Assembly: GCA_006212045.1 (NCBI GenBank)
Contig: PZPK01000002.1
Location: 62,001-126,000, forward strand
Origin: Oleiphilus sp.
GTDB taxonomy: Bacteria > Pseudomonadota > Gammaproteobacteria > Pseudomonadales > Oleiphilaceae
Direction of reading: 5' to 3'
Length of the DNA: 64,000 nucleotides
Shown one piece after another: positions 16,532 to 24,551 of the stretch. Below the pieces are notes generated by a model. The model saw only the letters and a program-made list of their open reading frames with translations, made no database searches and had not been told where the DNA came from. The position numbers and the translations under genes were made by a program. Position 1 is the first letter of the stretch. The number at the start of each line of letters is the position of its first letter.

Positions 16532-18679
16532 ATGAGATACCAACCCATATCCCGAAGAGATCTGTTTAAGCGCACCGGAACTGTTGTTGCCGGGGCTTCC
16601 TTTCTGACGCTGCAATCCTGTGACGCAGCAACAGATCACAGCCCGCTCAATCTATATCTGGCGATCAAAGATCAGCACCTTACGTTTATATTGCCGCGGA
16701 GTGAAATGGGACAGGATGTGGTGACGACCTTCGCCATGCTGATCGCCGAAGAACTGGAAGCACCGCTGGATCTGATCAGGGTCACTCTGGCAGACGCTTC
16801 TCCCGAAATTCCGGATCGTATGACCGTCGGTAGCTCCTCGGTCAGAAACTGGTGGCAGCGCATGCGTCAGACCGGAGCCAACACGAAGCAATTGCTGATA
16901 AGACAGGCCGCACTGCGCGCAGAGCGAAATGCCAACGAGCTCTATGCCGACAAGGGATACATCCTGAGCCAGAATCAGGATATCCGCCTATCATACGGAG
17001 AACTGCTGCGTGAGATTAAGGTACCTGTCGATATCGACAATGCACCGCTGAAGCCAAGCGAATCATTTCGTTTGCTGGGACAGAACCACAGCTCGCTGAT
17101 GAATAGAGAAAAGGTCACTGGCACTTATCAATATCTGGACGATATACCTGTCACCGGCGAGCACCTGAAAATCGTGTCCGTCGTCTATAAAAAAGACTGG
17201 CCCTTTCCCTCAATAAATCGACTAAAGGCATTAAAGGCCCGTTTTGGCCTGACCGCCGCCATTGGATTGCATGAGCGGGTCGGCCGGTATACTTTTCTGG
17301 TTTTTCTTTGTCATGAAAAAAACTGGCCACTGCTGCAGGCGAAACGGCTACTCGAAAACGAGAAATATCAGCAGCTGAAAGCCAACGGACAAGCGGGTAT
17401 CTCCGCCTTCGAAACGCAGTGCAAAAAGGCCGTCGCGCAACAAGTCATCGATGCACAGGGGTTCACCTTGGCTTTTAAAACACCAGCCCTGCCGCATGCC
17501 CCTATGGAGCCGCCCGGAGCACGCCTGAAATACAGGCCAGACAGGGTTGAGGTCTGGGCACCCACACAAGCGCCCGACCAAGCTCAGGACGCGATCGCGA
17601 AGCGACTGCAATTGAAAACAGAACAGGTCACGCTGCATACCCTTGCGATGGGAGGCGCCTTTGGGCGAAAACGCTATACCGATTACCTGCAAGAACTCGC
17701 ACTGGCGGCCAAGGCATTATACGACTTGCAGATTGAAGCGACTCTGACACTGGTATGGACACGCGAGGATGAGCTCTCACGCGAACATTATCGTCCAGCC
17801 ACACTGCAACAGGTGAACTGGAGTGTCGCCAAACCGGAATATCTCGCCCTATTGGTGACTGAAGCACATGCCGGTGCGAAACCTGCCCCTCCCAAGAAGA
17901 TTGCAACGGGATTTCCACTTGGACTGGCACTTCAGTCGCAAAAAAGCACCCTGAATCATCACTTTTCGAGCGGCATCTGGCGAGCCGTTCATCATGGTTA
18001 TCACGCCTTTGCACTTTGCAGTGCGGTAGACGAACTGTGCCGGCAAACAGGCCGTGACCCCATTGAGTATTATCTGGCACACCCGAGCACAGCAAGCCCC
18101 TTGCAGCGAGCCAAACAGCTGCTGAAAGGTCAGACCAGCGCTTCGCAGCGCCTCTCGAACCTCGTGCGAAAGGTCGCTGAAATGGCGGGCTGGACGCCAG
18201 ATACTCCCGGACTCGGTTTTGCGGCATATTCACTGTTTGGCTCGCACATCGCCCTGATCGCGCAGGTAAGCATCGATTCGCAAGATAAACTCCGGGTCAA
18301 GCGTCTTTGGGCCGCCGTCGATTGCGGATTTGCCATTCACCCGGATAAGATCAAAGCCCAGATCGAGGGCGGACTGCTCTATGCTTTGTCGGCTTGTCTG
18401 TTTGGAACAATGCCGGATGATAAAGACAGGCGGCACTTGAACTTCGATCAACTACCCGTACTGCGAATTCCTGATGCTCCGGACATCGATATCACCATTG
18501 CTACAAACGATGCATCACCAACCGGCGTCGGAGAACTGGGCGTTCCGGCATTGGCACCTGCCGTGTGCAATGCTCTCAGAACCCTGACAAACCGGCGTTT
18601 TACAGAATTACCGCTCATCAATGCGGGCAAAATCAATTATGATAACGCCCTCCCGGCAAGGGGCGCTGAAATTGTTTAG
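16532..18679 (+). CDS. Tat-exported molybdopterin hydroxylase large subunit (isoquinoline 1-oxidoreductase beta-like)
   Basis: About 715 residues from the ATG at 16532. The N-terminus MRYQPISRRDLFKRTG is a classic twin-arginine signal followed by a hydrophobic segment ending LTLQSC, so the folded, cofactor-loaded enzyme is probably sent to the periplasm. The body matches the IorB group of the xanthine dehydrogenase family: LYLAIKDQHLTFILPRSEMGQ at the start, MGGAFGRKRYTDYLQE in the middle (the conserved GGxFGR loop), and PTGVGELGVPALAPAVCNAL at the end, carrying the conserved Glu. Such subunits oxidise N-heterocycles or aldehydes by water-derived hydroxylation and need a small 2Fe-2S subunit. 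No such subunit is encoded nearby, so the partner is elsewhere or absent. It is divergent from the NRPS and leads the two hydrolase genes, suggesting a role in tailoring the island's product. The substrate is unknown. Confidence 0.82.
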   Translation: MRYQPISRRDLFKRTGTVVAGASFLTLQSCDAATDHSPLNLYLAIKDQHLTFILPRSEMGQDVVTTFAMLIAEELEAPLDLIRVTLADASPEIPDRMTVGSSSVRNWWQRMRQTGANTKQLLIRQAALRAERNANELYADKGYILSQNQDIRLSYGELLREIKVPVDIDNAPLKPSESFRLLGQNHSSLMNREKVTGTYQYLDDIPVTGEHLKIVSVVYKKDWPFPSINRLKALKARFGLTAAIGLHERVGRYTFLVFLCHEKNWPLLQAKRLLENEKYQQLKANGQAGISAFETQCKKAVAQQVIDAQGFTLAFKTPALPHAPMEPPGARLKYRPDRVEVWAPTQAPDQAQDAIAKRLQLKTEQVTLHTLAMGGAFGRKRYTDYLQELALAAKALYDLQIEATLTLVWTREDELSREHYRPATLQQVNWSVAKPEYLALLVTEAHAGAKPAPPKKIATGFPLGLALQSQKSTLNHHFSSGIWRAVHHGYHAFALCSAVDELCRQTGRDPIEYYLAHPSTASPLQRAKQLLKGQTSASQRLSNLVRKVAEMAGWTPDTPGLGFAAYSLFGSHIALIAQVSIDSQDKLRVKRLWAAVDCGFAIHPDKIKAQIEGGLLYALSACLFGTMPDDKDRRHLNFDQLPVLRIPDAPDIDITIATNDASPTGVGELGVPALAPAVCNALRTLTNRRFTELPLINAGKINYDNALPARGAEIV

Positions 18680-18799
18680 AATGTCAGGTTCCAAGTAAAA
18701 CGGCAGCAAAAAGCAATAGGGACATGCCTTTAGATGCGCAGGCATACACGGCCACCACAATAAACATGCAATAGCAGAAACATCAGGACAGCTTTTTCA

Positions 18800-19585
18800 A
18801 TGAAACCTTTCTTTTTCGGGGAATCCGCCGCGCCATTGTACGGGGTCTATCATCCCCCACTTGTATCACCGGCCAGGAAAGAAGCGGTGTTGCTTTGTGC
18901 GCCTTTTGGCCAGGAGTATATGCGTTCTCACCGGGCCTACAGACAGCTCGCGTTGTTACTGTCCAAAAAAGGCTACCCGGTCCTGCGCTTTGATTACCGC
19001 GGCACTGGCGATTCGGGCCTTGATCCGGAACAGGTCACGACAGAAGACTGGATTCAGGATATCCGCGTTGCGGCCGAGGAACTGAAACATATGTCACAGG
19101 CGTCCAATCTGTGTCTGGTCGGTTTGCGGATGGGTGCCCTGCTTGCCGCAGAAGCAATAAAACGGCATCCGGATGAACTCAATGCTGACAGGCTCGTGTT
19201 GTGGGACCCTGTTCTGTCCGGCAAAGATTACGTAGAAGAAATCAGATCCACGATAGGGGCCATTGGCCCCTCGCCTACCAATTGCATCGATCAGGAAAAT
19301 ACTCTGCATTATAATGGGTTTCCGATGCTGGCCACATTTCGGGAAATTCTGAATCGCTACGACCTCAGAAGCGAAATCCCCGGGATCCGGAAACTCCTGC
19401 ATGTCGTTGCAAGTGAAACCGAAAGTAGCCAGGCGCTAAAGCGGCTGTGGTCGCAGTATGCCAGTTACGCCTTTGCTTTGAGAGAATGTCCGGGGAACTG
19501 GAATTTTGTAGACGAGTTTGGCGGCATTTTGCTGCCTCAACCTGTCATTCAGGAGATCGTCAACTGGATAACAACAGGCGAATAA
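18800..19585 (+). CDS. Alpha/beta hydrolase-fold protein lacking the nucleophile (exosortase A-associated hydrolase-like)
   Basis: 261 residues with an alpha/beta-hydrolase core: FGQEYMRSHRAYRQLA near residues 36-51 and RFDYRGTGDS at 63-72. The nucleophile elbow normally reading GxSxG is G-L-R-M-G (residues 108-112), so Arg 110 replaces the catalytic serine, and I see no catalytic His near the C-terminus (ending FGGILLPQPVIQEIVNWI). Relatives with a GLRxG elbow are, as far as I recall, common in this family, so this is a family property rather than a sequencing error. It is followed after 4 bases by a second hydrolase; the pair resembles hydrolases 1 and 2 of exosortase A loci. I infer a scaffolding, acyl-binding or hetero-dimer role with the next protein. 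AGGA lies 11 bases before the ATG. Confidence 0.75.
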   Translation: MKPFFFGESAAPLYGVYHPPLVSPARKEAVLLCAPFGQEYMRSHRAYRQLALLLSKKGYPVLRFDYRGTGDSGLDPEQVTTEDWIQDIRVAAEELKHMSQASNLCLVGLRMGALLAAEAIKRHPDELNADRLVLWDPVLSGKDYVEEIRSTIGAIGPSPTNCIDQENTLHYNGFPMLATFREILNRYDLRSEIPGIRKLLHVVASETESSQALKRLWSQYASYAFALRECPGNWNFVDEFGGILLPQPVIQEIVNWITTGE

Positions 19586-19589
19586 GCTT

Positions 19590-20471
19590 ATGAAAGAATT
19601 AGTCGTTCGAATTGGCAAACCGACGCCACTGACCACCATTTTTACGGTGCCAAAAGAACTGGACTCCAGTTTACCCGCGGTATTAATCTTTAATTCCGGT
19701 GTAATGCACCACATAGGCACCTGTCGGGTCTCCGTCACCATCGCGCGTGAACTCGCAGCGCGCGGGATTCTGTCAGCCCGTTTTGATTTTTCCGGCATTG
19801 GTGACAGTGAATCACGCAGCGGCACCAAACCTTTCGAGGAAAGCTCGGTTGAAGAGATCAAGGAAGTGATGGACTATCTGCAGGACAAAAAAGGTATTGA
19901 CCAGTTCATCGTCTATGGCCTGTGTTCCGGAGCAGATGCTTCCTATGAAATTGCCAAAATAGAGCCTCGCGTTGTCGGGATGGTGCAGATAGACCCCTAT
20001 GTCTACAAAGTGCCCGCCTGGTATCTCTATCATTACCTGCCACGTCTGTTTGATCCGGGAGTCTGGCACCGGGTCTACCAGAAACTGACGGGGCGCTTTA
20101 CCCCAACCAAACGCATGCGTGAAGATGTGGGCGAGGACTTTGTTGAAATGCCTTCCTACATCCGGGTATTTCCTCCGCGAGAGGACGTGGCCAAAGGTTT
20201 GCAACAGGCCATTGACAACGATGTCGCCATGTATACGATTCTGACTGCAGCGGTTTCCTATACTGTGAATCGCGCCTCGCAATACCGACAGTCATTTAAG
20301 GATGTCGCCTTTAGAGATTTGCTTAAGGTGGAATACTATCCGACTCTGGAACATATTCTGACCAACCCGGAATACCAGAAGGTGATTCCGAACCGGATTT
20401 GCGACTGGATGGAACAACGCGCCCTGCAGTGTAAAAAAGAAAGGCAACCAGCCCTGGCAAAAGCCGGTTAA
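19590..20471 (+). CDS. Alpha/beta hydrolase with cysteine nucleophile (exosortase A-associated hydrolase-like)
   Basis: 293 residues, alpha/beta-hydrolase fold. RFDFSGIGDSES lies near residues 64-75. The nucleophile elbow is Y-G-L-C-S-G (residues 109-114), placing Cys 112 where most members have serine. Asp in QIDPY (about 135) and His 255 in LEHILTNPEY complete a plausible Cys-His-Asp triad. Cys in this position also occurs in hydrolase 1 of exosortase A systems. With the preceding nucleophile-less homologue it probably acts on a thioester or ester made by the neighbouring NRPS-PKS, which has no built-in thioesterase; that link is inference. Its stop overlaps the stop of the convergent acyltransferase gene by 4 bases (TTAA), so there is no room for a terminator. 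Confidence 0.8.
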   Translation: MKELVVRIGKPTPLTTIFTVPKELDSSLPAVLIFNSGVMHHIGTCRVSVTIARELAARGILSARFDFSGIGDSESRSGTKPFEESSVEEIKEVMDYLQDKKGIDQFIVYGLCSGADASYEIAKIEPRVVGMVQIDPYVYKVPAWYLYHYLPRLFDPGVWHRVYQKLTGRFTPTKRMREDVGEDFVEMPSYIRVFPPREDVAKGLQQAIDNDVAMYTILTAAVSYTVNRASQYRQSFKDVAFRDLLKVEYYPTLEHILTNPEYQKVIPNRICDWMEQRALQCKKERQPALAKAG

Positions 20472-21574
20472 GCCGACTCTGTCCTTCCCTTTCTCAACTT
20501 CGAGCTGGCCCAATGAAGGCACTTGGAGAACCAGTGATTGCGCGTAATCTCCAGCGTCGCTGTTGTATAGTAATCGTTCCCCAGGCTTTTCTTGTAGCCC
20601 GATGCCCCGGCCAGGAAATCGTAAGCGGAAAAACCTTCCCGGCGTAAGCGCTCAATGAGCATGGCATGGCAAACCAGGCCAGGCTTAAACCGATTATCCT
20701 GCTCGTATTGAAAACCGCTCTGATAAAAGCGAAAAACACCGCACGCAACAAAACCATAAATAGCGCCAAGGGCTTCATCGCCGACATAGAATACATAGAG
20801 ATGGATCGTTTCAGGATCAAAGGAATGCTCAAGAATATGCCGGTGAAAAGTATCCAGATACTGATTAGCAAACGCCCCCGGCTTTCCCCGTTGCTTCCAG
20901 GCGCGCTGATGCAAGTCTATCAAAATACCATAGAAATCCCTCGCCTCCTCAAGATTTCCGGCCTTACGCATCGTTAGCTTGCCGCGCTGTTCATATAGTG
21001 TTGTCGAGCGCCGAATCTGTCGCCTTTTACCGGCACTCAGGCCGGAGAGGTAATCCGGAGATTCTCTGGAAACCTTCTCCAAATCGACACAATAACTTTT
21101 GACCTCTGAATACCGTAACTGGTGCTTTCCAATGTTCCGCAAACGTGTCAACTCACCATTAAAGTCGGGCTTTAAATGGGTAAGTGCAGCCACATGCACC
21201 TTAAGTCTGGCCATTATCTGGTCAATCAGGTGCGCATCTAATTCGAGCCCCTTGGCACGCACGAAACCATTGTTCTCAATGACAATATCATCCAGATGCA
21301 CATCCCCGAGCGCGCTCAAGTGTGCTGAGCGAAAGTAAAAGTTTTGCTTCCTGCGGTTAATGCCCCACAACATCGCCAATTGGAGCTGCTCGTCACGCAT
21401 CCCTTTTACCAGTTTCACATCGGCTTCGGCTGGCAAGGTCACCAACCAGGCCTCGATCCAGGTCCAGCTAAGAAAAAAACCATCTGACTCGACACGATAC
21501 AAGGCCTGCCAGATAGTGCGCACTTCTTCGATATTTTTACGGGCATCTACAATATGAAGACTTAAACCACTCAA
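20468..21574 (-). CDS. GNAT-superfamily acyltransferase, CelD/BioF2-like (FemAB-type fold)
   Basis: About 368 residues. I favour the TTG at 21574 because AAGGAG lies 10 bases upstream; an ATG at 21628 is also in frame but has a weak site. The protein begins LSLHIVDARKNIEEVRTIW and continues with FFLSWTWIEAWL. The core reads LSAGKRRQIRRSTTLYEQRG, then RAWKQRGKPGAF and ALGAIYGFVACGVFRFYQSGF, and ends with YDFLAGASGYKKSLGNDYY. These are features of the BioF2-like/CelD acetyltransferases that recur in EPS, cellulose and exosortase A loci. The likely job is to transfer an acyl or aminoacyl group to a sugar or lipid-linked intermediate; donor and acceptor are unknown. It is convergent with the second hydrolase gene. 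Confidence 0.8.
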   Translation of the reverse strand: MSGLSLHIVDARKNIEEVRTIWQALYRVESDGFFLSWTWIEAWLVTLPAEADVKLVKGMRDEQLQLAMLWGINRRKQNFYFRSAHLSALGDVHLDDIVIENNGFVRAKGLELDAHLIDQIMARLKVHVAALTHLKPDFNGELTRLRNIGKHQLRYSEVKSYCVDLEKVSRESPDYLSGLSAGKRRQIRRSTTLYEQRGKLTMRKAGNLEEARDFYGILIDLHQRAWKQRGKPGAFANQYLDTFHRHILEHSFDPETIHLYVFYVGDEALGAIYGFVACGVFRFYQSGFQYEQDNRFKPGLVCHAMLIERLRREGFSAYDFLAGASGYKKSLGNDYYTTATLEITRNHWFSKCLHWASSKLRKGRTESA

Positions 21575-21900
21575 GTTTTTCGAACTCCTTACACCAATGG
21601 TTGAAATACCCGACAAACGAGCGTCCATGCCTGACCAAAACAGTTACCGCTTATTCAGGCGCATTGAGAAACGGCAACCATGTTTATATTTCAGCCACAA
21701 TTCTAGCCTACGACAGACATTGCACAATGACTACGTTGCATTGATCTCAGAAAACGTGATGACACGAAACCGGAGAACATCTGCACTTTTTTCAGCGCTG
21801 CATCAAAAGCTTTATAAAACCTTATGGAAGAGAAAGTGTTCGTCCATTATAGTGAAGAACTTTGAGCTTCAGTCCATATGGAAATGACAAGTCCGAGTCT
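21575..21900. other. Non-coding divergent region upstream of exosortase gene
   Basis: This 326-base stretch separates the acyltransferase and exosortase starts. It holds a small cluster of alternating half-sites, CATTG-CA-CAATG-(9)-CATTG, at 21718-21743, which could be an operator. I see no clear -35/-10 pair and no sigma-54 (-24/-12) element. No convincing gene is present. Confidence 0.4.
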
Positions 21901-23379
21901 ATGATGTCATCGATTGCCAAGACATTCCTTGCGTTTAATCTTCTTTTTGTTGGCCTATTTTCACTTTTATACAGCGATCGAGCAGCGCAATTGCTTACTC
22001 ACTGGACAACGAGTGGCGATCTGGACATGGGCTTCCCCCTGTTTCTGCTTTATTTGATATTCAGCACCAGAAACCTGCGTCAACTAGAGGCTATCCGTCC
22101 GCATGTTGCGTTCATACTGCCTGTACTATTGGCGGTCATTGCTCTCTATCTGTCGCAACTACTGGATATTAAAACGGTATTCTTTGCCGCAAGCTTGCTG
22201 TTGCTCGCAACACTCATCGGTCTTGTATTTGGCTGGCACGCTTTTCAACGCACGCTCATGCCACTACTGATCGTGAATATGGCAATGCCCTACTGGTATC
22301 TGGCCGTGACCCCTCTTCAATCACTATCTGCACTGGTCGTCGGCAATTTTGTGGAAGCCATCTCCTTAACGGCCCTGGTGGAAGGTAACTATATCATTCT
22401 GCCTGAAGGCACTATTCATATCGCGGGCGGTTGCTCGGGACTGAAGTATTTTCTGACCGCCTCAGCCCTATCTCTGATTTCGTCCTGCTGGAATCATAGC
22501 CGCCCGACAAAAATCCTGCTCAGCCTTTTACTGGCTGTCTCTTTGGCCATATTTGCAAACTGGCTGCGCATTTCGATTTTGGTTCTTGTCGGTTATGAAG
22601 CGGGTATTGACCACCCATTGATGGAAGATCATGACAGTCTTGGCTGGGTCGTATTTGCCATCCTGCTGTTTCCCTGGTGCCTGTTTGAAAGTCGTTTCGG
22701 AAACGAAAAGTCGACCTCAGTTCAATCGGATTCCGAACCAACACCTTCACCATCGAGGCGCATGGCATCAAGTCGGAAAACCGTCGCCTTCGGCCTGACC
22801 GGTTTGGCACTGATGACACTGCCGGCACTGCAGCTCTCCGGAATACAGGAATCTGCCACCGAAGTTCGACCTGCCTTTCAGGCCGCAGAAAATCTGTCCC
22901 TTGCCACTCGACTGCCATCATCTGCCATAGACTGGCGGCCCAATTATCCTGCCCCCGACAGAAAACTCGCTGCAAAGTATCAGCTTGGACGGGATATCGT
23001 CGATGTCATTCTGTTTGAATACCCTAATCAGGGAGAACATGAAATGGCGAAAACAACGCATGATATTTTTGGTAACGATTGGCGCAAGGTTTCCGAATCC
23101 CGTTGGCAAAAAGACGACATTAAATTGCGTATTGCGGTCGCAAAAAGAGAGTCACGGTATCGCATCATTTACTACTGGTATGAACACGCGGGCAGCATGG
23201 CAAACTCCATTTCCGGCAGCAAAATCGAAATGCTGCTGGCCAGTTTGCGCGGTCATCATCAATCGCAGCTATACGCGCTTGCCTTGGAATGCCCCCTGGA
23301 TTGTCAGCCCGGCTTGCAATCACCATCCGAAGCTTTGATTAATTTTATTCAGGCTTTGAGGCTTCAGTACAGCGACTGA
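21901..23379 (+). CDS. xrtA: Exosortase A fused to an EpsI domain
   Basis: 492 residues from the ATG at 21901 (a TTG at 21862 is also in frame; both ribosome sites are weak). The first 280 residues form a multi-helix membrane domain bearing the exosortase triad: Cys 178 in AGGCSGLKYF, Arg 223 in NWLRISIL, His 244 in EDHDSLGW. Exosortases are sortase-like transpeptidases of the inner membrane that recognise the C-terminal PEP-CTERM tail of secreted proteins. After a linker rich in Ser, Thr and Pro, residues about 330-485 match the EpsI/DUF3485 domain, seen here as IDWRPNYPAPDR, FGNDWRKVSESRW and YRIIYYWYEH. Fusion of the two is common in the XrtA class. The C-terminus overlaps the convergent glycosyltransferase by 16 bases. 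No PEP-CTERM substrate is encoded in the window. Confidence 0.93.
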   Translation: MMSSIAKTFLAFNLLFVGLFSLLYSDRAAQLLTHWTTSGDLDMGFPLFLLYLIFSTRNLRQLEAIRPHVAFILPVLLAVIALYLSQLLDIKTVFFAASLLLLATLIGLVFGWHAFQRTLMPLLIVNMAMPYWYLAVTPLQSLSALVVGNFVEAISLTALVEGNYIILPEGTIHIAGGCSGLKYFLTASALSLISSCWNHSRPTKILLSLLLAVSLAIFANWLRISILVLVGYEAGIDHPLMEDHDSLGWVVFAILLFPWCLFESRFGNEKSTSVQSDSEPTPSPSRRMASSRKTVAFGLTGLALMTLPALQLSGIQESATEVRPAFQAAENLSLATRLPSSAIDWRPNYPAPDRKLAAKYQLGRDIVDVILFEYPNQGEHEMAKTTHDIFGNDWRKVSESRWQKDDIKLRIAVAKRESRYRIIYYWYEHAGSMANSISGSKIEMLLASLRGHHQSQLYALALECPLDCQPGLQSPSEALINFIQALRLQYSD

Positions 23380-24434
23380 TAATCCGCATTGGTTTTCTGT
23401 AGGGAGTAGTGTTCCAGAATGTGCTGCCTGGCCGCCAGCCCCAGCTCTTTTATTCGGTCAGGCTTGTGTAACAGGCTTTCCAGCGCCGCTCTCAAGGCAG
23501 ACAAGTCCGCGTATTCGTATAGCAGGCCGGTCTGTTCGTTCAGCACCAGTTTGGGGCTGTCCCCAACGTCTGTAGCAACCACAGGGACACCTCTGGCCAT
23601 CGCTTCCATAATCGCCAGCGACAGGCCCTCCTGCTCCGAACAGACGACCAAAAGATCCAACTTGCCATAGACTTTTTCCCTATCCAATTGCATCCCATGA
23701 AACACAGAAGTGCCATCTTCGAGCAACTGGCCCGCTTCACTTTGCAAAGCGTTCAACTCAGGCCCGTCGCCGAAAAAATGTACTTCAAACCTGAGGTTCG
23801 GACTTTCCTGCTGGATTTGTGAGAGCACCTGTATTAAATGCGACTGTGCTTTCAGGGTCACCATTCTTCCGACCGACCCTATCCGGACAAGGCCTCCCTC
23901 GCCGGTCTCCCGGGGCTTCAGATCAGGCACAAAGACACCGTTACTTACAGGCATAAGCATTCTTCGCGGCCAGGCAAAACGTTTGTGGAACACTTCCAGC
24001 CCTACCCTGGAGACAAAAGTAGTCGCATCAATAAACAGGCGCGCCCATGCATGAACCCTTCCCCAGGCTTTGCTTTCAAGAGGAGCTACACCGTGGCGTG
24101 TGTAAATCAGTGACACGCCCTTTAGCTTGAGAAGTGGCAGCAAAGGCGCCAGATAACGTAATGCCGCAGGGGAGTGAATATGCAAAACATGGCCCCCCGT
24201 CGACGGAAACCAGGACCACAGCGCACGATAGTCCTGAAATCGTTTTCCGGACGATACCATTCCTTCCACAGCCAGATGCTCAAACTCTTCAAACAGCGCA
24301 TCCTGTGCCGCGCGGCAGGAAAAGACTGCCACCTTATCATCTTCGAGACTTTGTACCTGAGCCAGGTCAAGCACCAGGCGTTCTGCGCCGCCAACTTTGA
24401 AACTGCTCAATACATGCACGACGTTTTTTGGCAT
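23364..24434 (-). CDS. Glycosyltransferase family 4
   Basis: 356 residues, GT-B fold. The N-terminus MPKNVVHVLSSFKVGGAERLV has the glycine loop typical of GT4 enzymes. The C-terminal domain starts RIGSVGRMVTLKAQSHLI and has the donor-binding EQEGLSLAIMEAMARGVPVVAT with its E-x7-E pattern. It is a cytoplasmic or membrane-associated retaining transferase adding a sugar to the lipid-linked EPS intermediate; donor and acceptor cannot be read from sequence. It stands alone on the minus strand between convergent xrtA and a divergent glycosyltransferase. Confidence 0.9.
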   Translation of the reverse strand: MPKNVVHVLSSFKVGGAERLVLDLAQVQSLEDDKVAVFSCRAAQDALFEEFEHLAVEGMVSSGKRFQDYRALWSWFPSTGGHVLHIHSPAALRYLAPLLPLLKLKGVSLIYTRHGVAPLESKAWGRVHAWARLFIDATTFVSRVGLEVFHKRFAWPRRMLMPVSNGVFVPDLKPRETGEGGLVRIGSVGRMVTLKAQSHLIQVLSQIQQESPNLRFEVHFFGDGPELNALQSEAGQLLEDGTSVFHGMQLDREKVYGKLDLLVVCSEQEGLSLAIMEAMARGVPVVATDVGDSPKLVLNEQTGLLYEYADLSALRAALESLLHKPDRIKELGLAARQHILEHYSLQKTNADYQSLY

Positions 24435-24551
24435 ACTTCCCTACTCAATAACAGAACTGAAAAACTGACGCGTTATATTATCACCTTATCTTAAATATCC
24501 GATGCGCAAATCGATATAGATCAATGCAAGTAATTTAAAGGAATAAAGAAA

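Noticed and set aside
17933-17950. TGGCAC-N5-TCGCA, a near match to a -24/-12 promoter with correct spacing
   Set aside because: It lies in the middle of the molybdo-hydroxylase coding sequence with no gene start nearby.
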